Origin: Megamerina dolium
Lineage: Eukaryota; Arthropoda; Insecta; Diptera; Megamerinidae
Reading direction: 5' to 3'
DNA: 64,000 nt
Assembly: GCA_963854835.1 (NCBI GenBank)
Contig: OY978526.1
Coordinates: 30,679,073-30,743,072 of the forward strand
A model generated the notes under the pieces. It searched no databases. It worked only from the letters and a program-made list of their open reading frames with translations, and had not been told where the DNA came from. A program made the translations under genes and the position numbers. This document shows, one piece after another, positions 58,401 to 64,000 of this stretch. Numbering within the stretch: position 1 is the first letter of the stretch; each line of letters opens with the position of its first letter.

Positions 58401-61139
58401 AAGTTGTCAGTTCGGTCCCCTTCCACCCCGATAAGCTTGGTATCGTTACTTTCACCCATTCAGCAGCCGCTACGGTGGAACAATCAACCAAGATGAAGCC
58501 TGGTCGAAAGTGGATGCCATCAAATTCAAGTTCGGTTTCAGAACCCTTGAACATCTCCTCTATCAGAAGATTTTCGAGTTGCCCCTGCTCCTCGCGCGAA
58601 AGGATAACCTCCGGATAAGATTTCGGGATTATAGCCAGTCTAACGCCTTTGGTGACATTGGCGTAGCTGACACCCGCTTTCCTGGTGGTCGCCTCTGGTC
58701 TTGGAGCAGGTCGTGGCAGATTTCTTTTCACCACCCCCGGTGCAGTGTCAAAAGCCCTGTTTCTCTTGGCAGCATTGCCATCAGTTGGGCTGATTTCTGT
58801 GGCGCCCCTCTTCCTTGTAACAGATATGCTCTTAGGGCGATTGAGCACTTTCTGTTTGGCTTCTTCGGGCGTTAAGCCCTCATTGAGATAGCGCAGATAC
58901 CATTTGGTACCTGCCCCACTCAGACCGGTTGCCTTTCTTGCAGCGCCAAAAGCTGGAAGCTGCCTATTCTGTCCAGTACTTATAGAGGGCTGTGTAGTTG
59001 CGGCCTTGGATGTCGAAGCACCCTCAGCAGCCACAGTTCCTCTACTTTCCTTCCGTTTCTCGGGTCCAGTTACCGTCCGTGGCGTAGGTTCAGAGTTCCT
59101 GTCTCTGCTGCCTTTGCCCTCCGTCTGTCCTCTCCGTTTAGGAGTTAGAACTTGGCGTTCAGTGTTGAGAACATTACGTTCCACCTGATCCCCCTAACTG
59201 CAAACATCAAGCCGATGGACACGTGCTATCCCGGCTTAGGGGATCACCCTTCTCGTCTGTTCCCTTCTTTTCCATTGGGGTTGGGTACCCAATCTCCAAT
59301 CAGGGTTAACAGTGCCACCACGTGTAGGTGAGAGGGAGATTCAAAAAGCTCGGTGTGGCACCCATACACCGAGCTTTTTTTCGTATCCAGCCCTATTGAA
59401 ATGATTCCAAACGGTCTATTGTGCAATGTTTAGCTCCTGGGCAATAGAAGCAGTGCTTACATGATGGTCAGAATTGGCCTTCCAGAGCGTAGTGCATCCT
59501 TGACATCAAAATTATCGGTACGGAATCAACGAAACCAAAATTGCACATGATTGGCTATTACAGTATCAGGACCATAAACACTATTCACATTTTCAGCCGT
59601 CTGGCTTGCGTTTACGCCTTTATCGAAGAAAAACTGTAAAATATTTTCTCTTTACTGGTTTTCATCTTTGACGCGTGCTCAAACAATACTGAGTCCAGCA
59701 ATCACAAAACTGCGTGAGAAGTTTATTTAGTATGAAATCCTATCTTTCTAATGACATTTAGTGTAACCCGATCGCGCTTATACAACGCGAGATACAGATC
59801 ACTAAAACCACCTATTGGAAAAATAATGGATTTCTTTTTACTACATCTATATCTCCGATGTTGATTTCACTCAATTTAGTATTTCCAGTTATTAAGTCGA
59901 ACTATACAAATCGTAAGCATACTTATTGTTTTTCATCTTCTTTTTATTAATAGAATTATTTTCGGAATTTTGTCTGATGTACAAAAAAATGTTGATATTT
60001 GAAATTCACTATTGAATTCAATACTCAATTCAAATACGTACATAGTTGCATACAAGTATATCTCTACAATTTACAATGACCTCAATGGTTATTTAAACTT
60101 TCTCTATCATATACGTATGAGTAGTAAGTATGTATGACTGTGTGTTTGTATGCATGTTTGACTGTAAATCATGAGTGTCTGTAAAATTGTGGTTTCTGTG
60201 CGGTTCATCAAATTCAACACCATATACATAACGACGATGATGATGATGATGATGATGATTATGATGATGTTGATGATGCACACTGCAGCAGAGTAAATGA
60301 ACATTTTTCATGTCGGTTACATATTTGTAGCTCTGCACCCGTTTGTCCATTAAATGTAAACCATTACACAATTACACTTGAGCAATTTGGCTTTTGGTAC
60401 TCTCTTCCGTTTTCATTAATTTTGCTTGCTCTTTTCAAAGTTGTTCTAACATACTTCTTACTGATGTGCGTATATATGTGAGTAAGTAAACTTCACATTT
60501 GCCACTTTTAAAAATCACTTTTGTTATGATAACTGCTCACTCAAAAGTGACAGCAAATTCTTTTACAATGGCTCAAAATGGACCTTCACAAACACACACA
60601 CACACACTCACCATATGTGTGTATTCACATGCGGTGGCGTCATTGTGTCTTTGTCATTCATTCGTTTTAGTTTTCATTTCCACTTGTTATTTTTTTTATC
60701 TATCTTTCATTTTGGCAAGACTGATGCTGCCTGCATATGTTGTTGGCATTTTGATGTTTCGTTGTTTGCACATAATGTGAAACCCATCATCGTCAGTGGC
60801 AACAGCAGCAACAGCAATAGCAGTAACATTATTATGCCACCAATCATCATCATTTCATCGAGTGTGTAGAAATAAAATCACTTAAAAAAGGGCGCCCATC
60901 AATTTCATTGCAATTTCCCTCCCAAATCCATGACATTCTTCTAACTATGATGATAAAGAGTGATTTCATATGTAAATATTATATAATTTTTGGGTAATTT
61001 TTTATATGCTTTTCGTCTTCTTCTCTTTTCTTCGAACAGCATGCGTGGTCCCACATTCGTTTGGACATTCAATTTGAAAACAAAAGAAAAGGCTGCCAAA
61101 TGGACTCTAGCTGGCGTTTGTCTACTTCTACAAACTTAA
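34461..61139 (+). CDS. Axonemal dynein heavy chain, outer-arm beta class (DNAH9/11/17 type)
   Basis: This is the motor subunit of an outer dynein arm, which slides axonemal microtubules in cilia and sperm flagella by ATP hydrolysis. I assembled 24 exons: 34461-34592, 36883-37056, 37150-37409, 37476-37815, 37884-38149, 38209-38776, 38839-38951, 39003-39294, 39370-39523, 39590-40014, 40083-40443, 40512-40792, 40862-41038, 41103-41312, 41372-43636, 43706-44038, 44682-46354, 46425-46644, 47156-49194, 49263-49401, 49460-49626, 50071-52836, 52900-53094 and 61040-61139. All introns are GT-AG and all phases agree. The total is 13650 nt, or 4549 residues, slightly above the usual length of about 4480. 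The start follows an in-frame stop at 34437. Order: N-terminal tail and linker (about 1-1900), AAA1 to AAA4 with P-loops at about 1929, 2210, 2537 and 2885, stalk and microtubule-binding domain (about 3130-3427), AAA5, AAA6 and the C-terminal domain. The Drosophila counterpart is Dhc93AB or kl-5; I cannot decide which. The exon 10/11 junction is the least certain. Confidence 0.95.
34593..36882 (+). other. Dynein intron 1 (2.29 kb)
   Basis: Donor AAG|GTACCT, acceptor CAAATAG|GAA. Apart from the mariner derivative at 35654-36186 it is AT-rich without other recognisable content. A large first intron is a common place for enhancers, but no specific site can be read here. Confidence 0.85.
35652..36188 (-). 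mobile_element. Internally deleted mariner (533 bp) in dynein intron 1
   Basis: TA dinucleotides at 35652-35653 and 36187-36188 flank the element. Its terminal inverted repeats share GGTCCCAGAACTACC / GCCGTCCCAGAACTACC at the two ends. The minus-strand frame 35798-36049 encodes the mariner helix-turn-helix region: [21 protein letters not shown] and F-K-R-G-R-T-S. It then jumps to a short C-terminal scrap, so the catalytic domain is deleted. It is a non-autonomous MITE-like derivative. Confidence 0.85.
37150..41312 (+). CDS. Dynein exons 3-14: N-terminal tail
   Basis: Twelve exons separated by introns of about 50-75 bases encode residues 103 to 1251. This part mediates heavy-chain pairing and intermediate-chain binding in the outer arm. 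It begins [10 protein letters not shown] and carries many short predicted helices. Exon 10 ends in a strongly acidic stretch (residues about 860-908: [11 protein letters not shown] and [13 protein letters not shown]). The exon 10 donor after GAA at 40014 and acceptor at 40082 give an in-frame join. An alternative acceptor at 40102 does not fit the donor phase. Confidence 0.88.
41372..43636 (+). CDS. Dynein exon 15: linker and AAA1
   Basis: A 755-codon exon covering residues 1252-2006. It encodes the end of the tail and the linker (L-x-x-L-W-D-F-type helices around I-M-W-D-F-S-I-T-I) and enters AAA1. The main ATP-hydrolysing P-loop is G-P-A-G-T-G-K-T at residues 1929-1936, with the conserved N-C-S-E-Q-M-D-Y motif after it and the Walker B box C-F-D-E-F-N-R-I near 1979. 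All key AAA1 residues are intact, so the motor should be active. Confidence 0.95.
44039..44681 (+). other. Dynein intron 16 (643 bp)
   Basis: Donor AGG|GTAAGC, acceptor TTTCAG|CGT. It is longer than most introns of the gene. No repeat or element is recognised in it. Confidence 0.9.
44682..46354 (+). CDS. Dynein exon 17: AAA2 and AAA3
   Basis: Begins [16 protein letters not shown], continuing the S-L-R of exon 16. AAA2 has P-loop G-F-A-G-T-G-K-T (residues 2210-2217) and the [13 protein letters not shown] segment. AAA3 has P-loop G-P-P-G-S-G-K-T (2537-2544) and the Walker B box F-V-D-D-M-N-M-P. It ends within the codon completed by exon 18 (N-V-P). Confidence 0.95.
46970..47135. repeat. Nested inverted repeats in dynein intron 18
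   Basis: Outer arms: GCGGGTCAAAT at 46980-46990 and its complement ATTTGACCCGC at 47110-47120. Inner arms: ATTTTTCGTTATA at 47015-47027 and TATAACGAAAAAT at 47035-47047, perfect over 13 bp with a 7-base loop. The unit fits a small MITE or fold-back element that lengthens this intron to 511 bases. No clear target duplication was found. Confidence 0.65.
47156..49194 (+). CDS. Dynein exon 19: AAA4, stalk and microtubule-binding domain
   Basis: Residues 2749-3427. AAA4 has the P-loop G-V-G-G-S-G-K-Q (2885-2892), the variant usual in axonemal dyneins. From about 3130 come the antiparallel coiled-coil stalk helices, rich in Glu, Lys and Leu. Between them is the microtubule-binding head, with the conserved [13 protein letters not shown] and [12 protein letters not shown] segments. 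Confidence 0.95.
50071..53094 (+). CDS. Dynein exons 22-23: AAA5-AAA6 and C-terminal domain
   Basis: Exon 22 (50071-52836) starts L-Q-G-I-K-W-V-K and continues AAA5. It includes the [10 protein letters not shown] segment typical of AAA5, the AAA6 region with P-G-V-D-P and [12 protein letters not shown], and the L-S-A-E-P motif. The C-terminal domain has [12 protein letters not shown] and [14 protein letters not shown]. Exon 23 (52900-53094) adds [12 protein letters not shown] and ends within the codon completed by the last exon. Confidence 0.95.
54614..57908 (-). pseudogene. LINE ORF2, frameshifted and with a deleted RNase H
   Basis: The frame 55572-57908 encodes 778 residues: APE endonuclease ([30 protein letters not shown]) and reverse transcriptase ([22 protein letters not shown], catalytic Y-A-D-D-I-V near residue 690). 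It stops after L-L-W-K-T-H at about 55572. The continuation lies one base out of frame: [11 protein letters not shown] runs into 54614-55540. There W-Y-T-D-G-S and F-Q-A-E-V of RNase H are present, but the sequence jumps from N-L-E-R-N-Y-R to [13 protein letters not shown], so the S-D-S-Q-A region is deleted. A zinc-finger-like C-R-F-C ... H-V-x-x-x-C tail follows. The copy cannot make a full ORF2 protein without recoding. Confidence 0.9.
57859..59184 (-). CDS. LINE ORF1, DUF4780-type gag-like protein
   Basis: An intact 441-residue frame. The first 180 residues are low complexity and basic, rich in Arg, Lys, Thr and Gly. [17 protein letters not shown] motif sits near residue 93. From about 195 it has the DUF4780 pattern: [33 protein letters not shown]-x-G-x-E-L and [12 protein letters not shown]. 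These proteins act as RNA-binding ORF1 products in arthropod LINEs. No CCHC knuckles are seen. The end overlaps the ORF2 start by 50 bases in another frame. The last 70 residues are acidic. Confidence 0.85.
   Translation of the reverse strand: MERNVLNTERQVLTPKRRGQTEGKGSRDRNSEPTPRTVTGPEKRKESRGTVAAEGASTSKAATTQPSISTGQNRQLPAFGAARKATGLSGAGTKWYLRYLNEGLTPEEAKQKVLNRPKSISVTRKRGATEISPTDGNAAKRNRAFDTAPGVVKRNLPRPAPRPEATTRKAGVSYANVTKGVRLAIIPKSYPEVILSREEQGQLENLLIEEMFKGSETELEFDGIHFRPGFILVDCSTVAAAEWVKVTIPSLSGWKGTELTTCTGDAIPGVHLMTVYLPRAAGTDHKKLLDLMVTQNKALSTNLWRIFSSKDEKNGKLLTIGIDDRSLEAIKAKDCRVAYRFGKIPVHLHKGRALGNPPDAEATTEQNSAEAEEILKEVASEVVRSEMPVAEVSVLAVESEDINAINLTALRLTEVDSDRVLLADIDDALAESDAKKRAAHQ
61040..61139 (+). 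CDS. Dynein exon 24: last 32 residues
   Basis: One base completes the split Arg codon (K-I-R), then 32 codons and TAA at 61137-61139. They read [13 protein letters not shown] ... [10 protein letters not shown], the conserved end of dynein heavy chains (usual form R-G-P-T-Y-V-W-T-F-N-L). The exon is too short to stand out as an open frame. It was found by matching the family C-terminus and the splice phase. The acceptor is CAG at 61037-61039 after a T/C-rich stretch. Confidence 0.95.
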
Positions 61140-61327
61140 GCATGATCTCAATGAATAATACTAGAATGCGATATTAACAGCATAACTATTTCACTGAATA
61201 CAACGTAACGTAAAGACAACACGAATCCATTCATCCATCTATAATCATTTCGATTGTGTCAAATATTTTTCTACAATACTTTTTTCTATAATATCCGCAT
61301 TATTATTGTATGCAATTTATTTAAAAG
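61140..61327 (+). other. Dynein 3' untranslated region
   Basis: AT-rich sequence between the TAA and the first good AATAAA. Nothing else is recognised. Confidence 0.6.
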
Positions 61328-61333
61328 AATAAA
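61328..61333 (+). promoter_or_regulatory. Polyadenylation signal AATAAA of the dynein gene
   Basis: The canonical hexamer is 189 bases after the dynein stop codon. Confidence 0.65.
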
Positions 61334-61815
61334 TTTCTATTCATTTAAAACATTTTAATTTAATTCAATAGTGGTGAAGTTACTTAAAATTTTTCGTATG
61401 CATAAATCAAGAATATTTTCTCCTTCATGTCTAATGAGAGGAAGAGAGCGAGAGAGAGTCAAGACAAATATGACTGTTGTCACAATGTTATGGCACACTA
61501 ATCCACAATCTACCGATTACACCACCACAATCTGCTGCTCTTACTGTTGTTGACATAAAAAGCAGCTGTCATGTTTGCTATAGAGAACTGTAAAGGTGTA
61601 GATGTGACGTTACACCCGCTCTATGTGTGTTCGCTGCGAGTCTATGGATCTCAATATATAGGGGAATTACAACATTGTTGGCAATTTTTTCCATATAGCA
61701 TGGAGCGATTTGGATAAATAAATATTTTCTGATTACTTTCTATGAAATCGTATAAATCATATGAATCCACAACAAAGAACTCATAGCACAATTTTTTACA
61801 ATTTTCGATGGCAAC

Positions 61816-61952
61816 TCTGTCTCAGCGCAAATACCAAAATGGGTTCAATCCCCGGCTGAAGCTTAACAAATTTAATATCAAAAAGATTTTTCTTTCGTAC
61901 GGTACACACCTGTCGGCAAGCAATTGGCAATTCTTCCGACAGTAACCAATTC
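61816..61952 (+). mobile_element. tRNA-derived SINE fragment
   Basis: The B box GGGTTCAATCCC (61841-61852) is followed by CGGCTGAAGCTTAACAAATT and the first half of the SINE body, through CAATTCTTCCGACAGTAAC. The A-box side is degenerate and the 3' half is missing. It lies just downstream of the dynein gene. Confidence 0.75.
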
Positions 61953-64000
61953 AAATAGCAATTTTTTTTTTTCTCACAGTAAAAACACTTCTGTAAACGA
62001 GAAACGTCTAAAAATTGTTCTATCATTGATTTAGAGGGCTTAAAAATGCTTCGTTTGAAATATTGAAAGAACCCAAGTCCCAACTATGTACTAATTACTC
62101 TATTTTGGTTGGCCACATATGGTGGGTGCAACACACACATACACCCATTTGTATTGCACTATTTGCACAAAACTGCAGCTGAAGGTGATGAGTGTAGGGC
62201 TGAATGGCCATAGTCTAGTAGTGCTTTAACTTTTATGGTATAAGTCTAAATCTAACATCATATAAGTATGTATGTATGTATATTTATATGGACATGTACA
62301 TATATACACACATACATATACATATTTAAGTAAGTGTACACTTTAAAGTACTCCCTTGAGTAGTTTCATTTACGCGCTCCTTTATACTCAACATTATATT
62401 CATTATTACTCAACAGCACTATCATCATTATTAGTATCATCGTAATTATTAACATCATCATCATCATCAGCATCATTATCATCATGTAAAACTATTATAT
62501 TCTTTAAAACAAAATTTATTTTCTCCATTAACTTCATGACCATGTGTGTGTGTGTGTCTGTGGTATGTGAGTAGTTTCGCCTGACCGAATAGACTGTGAG
62601 AGATGGCCAAAAACTGCCTGACTAAATGGCATATGAGTATGTTTATGACATTTATGAAGTGCAAGTGATTCTATTTAAATGAAAAAGATAGAATGCAAGA
62701 GAGTGAGAGGGAGCAAACGAGTGTGTGTATATATGTGTTTCGCATTTCATTTCAGTGGTTGCACATAAAAATGTAACCACAAATGCTGCATTTATGGTTT
62801 TTGCCTCATCTCATATTATTATTGGTATAGCAAATTATTTTTTTTTTTTTTTGTCTGACGTCAAATTAATTAATTATGCGAAGAAGAAATGGTATAGCAG
62901 TACATTATGGCTTCTTTCATGAGATCGCAAGTTCGACTTCAGTTTGAATTTAATAAAAATAATAAGGCTGTAATAGTAGCTGAACTTAAGAATATTACGA
63001 AATACAGAATTTTCTGTTTAAAATGAATATATGCTTGATTGTATCGAGGTAAAAGTATTTAACAAAATCTGTGAATCGATTGACAATGAATAGCGAATAG
63101 AGCCAAGTGTTTTATGAGAAGAATGTTGATATTAACAAATATTTAAATCCCAGCTGCGTAACTCACAAAGATAAATGCCGAACAATCTGTGAATGACTTT
63201 CCAACTGGTTCGAATAAACGACAAAAATATAGATGACTGACGAAATGCTCTGCGAACGACTAAATGAGTTGTAATGGTGATTATTATAGCTCAGTGTGTT
63301 AGGTTTTTGAATTCAGTAAAGAGTTATGACATTAAGTGTCGGCTAATAGTTTTAAGGATGTCCCATTCAATATTGTACAATTACTTCGGAGCCAATAGCG
63401 CCATCATTTTATATTCCTTTATGGATGTTTTGGGCACAAATTTACTAAAAATTTAATTTAGCAAATTGGAATATATTTAAAATACGATAAAAATTGTAAA
63501 AGAAAAAAAATATATAGTGATATGAAAAAATACCTCAAGACTAATTGCTAAAATGTGAGTTTTTAGGCCATTAAAATTCGGTCACTTTCCAATTCTGTTT
63601 GCATTCAATGCATTTCTTTACTTGCGTGTAGATAAATATATTACATTTACATATATATATCTAAGTACAACCAACTTTGAAATTTAAAAACAACCGGAAG
63701 GAAACAGATCAAAATCAACTAGCTTTAGCTACAAACACCAAATACTATGTGTGTGTATACTAACTGTATATAGTAAAAGTAAACCTGCTATAAGCAGTCG
63801 TACATCCATGCCTTAGTACTCTGGCTATTATTGTATCTGAATATAGGTACCTACATGAAATTCTACAAATACATTTGTATAATGTACATACATATGTCTA
63901 AAGTGTACTATATGCACCTAATCGATTGTTGCTCTAATTAACTCTATGGCTTTTGTTTTAAAAACACTTTGAACTTAACGACGCCACCACGTCCATCACC
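61953..64000. other. AT-rich intergenic DNA with ATC and GT repeats
   Basis: ATC units occur near 62452-62485 and GT units near 62543-62556. No gene is supported to the end of the window. Confidence 0.5.

Larger units (their letters stand above)
54527..59365 (-). mobile_element. LOA/R1-like non-LTR retrotransposon with 13-bp target duplication
   Basis: Perfect 13-bp direct repeats GTGTGGCACCCAT at 54527-54539 and 59353-59365 are the target duplication. They lie in the mariner coding sequence, so the LINE occupies 54540-59352. It reads on the minus strand: a leader of about 170 bases, ORF1 with a DUF4780-type domain, ORF2 with endonuclease, reverse transcriptase and a damaged RNase H, then a short 3' region ending in a GATAAT-type simple repeat instead of poly-A. 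RNase H after the RT and this tail type point to the I/LOA/R1 group. The element is nearly full length but carries a frameshift and an internal deletion. Confidence 0.92.
53830..59830 (-). mobile_element. Decayed mariner, split by a LINE
   Basis: The N-terminal half lies right of the LINE (about 59366-59670 on the minus strand: [27 protein letters not shown]). The C-terminal half lies left of it (about 53880-54526). The halves meet in [10 protein letters not shown]. The left part reads [12 protein letters not shown] (first catalytic Asp), F-H-W-E-N-A-S-P-H where F-H-Q-D-N-A-R-P-H is usual, and [10 protein letters not shown] (third Asp). Several stops interrupt it, so it is dead. Outer ends are approximate because I could not pair the terminal repeats. 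Confidence 0.85.
53095..61039 (+). other. Dynein intron 23 (7.9 kb), host to nested transposons
   Basis: Donor TACG|GTACGT, acceptor AACAG|C. It is the largest intron of the gene and separates only the final 100 coding bases. Bases 53095-53830 and 59830-61039 are AT-rich without genes, with a GAT repeat at 60236-60277 and a CA run near 60592-60606. The centre is a mariner interrupted by a LINE, both on the minus strand. Confidence 0.9.

Overview
The window is a segment of an animal nuclear genome. It has short GT-AG introns, one very long spliced gene, much AT-rich non-coding DNA with microsatellites, and several transposon classes. The gene content, mariner and jockey-type elements, and frequent words of the ATGTATGTACATATG kind fit a higher dipteran, possibly a tephritid fruit fly. 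That assignment is an inference.

Layout. Positions 1-31133 hold no host gene I can support. They contain microsatellites and old or partial transposons: APE-type LINE fragments near 0.7-1.7, 12.3-13.1, 14.5-14.9, 22.2-22.4 and 27.8-29.3 kb; an RNase H-bearing LINE remnant at 8.2-9.3 kb; a mariner scrap at 15 kb; a 5'-truncated jockey-type LINE with an intact 882-codon ORF2 at 17.3-20.2 kb; and copies of a tRNA-derived SINE. At 31134-32000 (+) lies an intact single-exon gene for a 288-residue basic protein with two CxxC pairs.

From 34461 to 61139 (+) a complete axonemal dynein heavy chain gene can be assembled. I place 24 exons, all splice phases agree, and the protein is 4549 residues. It belongs to the outer-arm beta class (DNAH9/11/17; Drosophila Dhc93AB or kl-5). 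The last intron is 7.9 kb. It carries a decayed mariner interrupted by a 4.8-kb LOA/R1-like LINE with two ORFs, bounded by a perfect 13-bp target duplication. The last exon encodes only the C-terminal 32 residues plus the split codon.

Two observations stand out. One is a dispersed tRNA-derived SINE family (six pieces here, one pair forming a long inverted repeat). The other is a set of readable insertion histories: exact target duplications, a fold-back 5' junction, an internally duplicated LINE and a hairpin-ended LINE scrap. I found no CRISPR array, operon, bacterial system or clear RNA gene. The two host genes lie on the same strand about 2.5 kb apart. Nothing in the sequence shows they work together.
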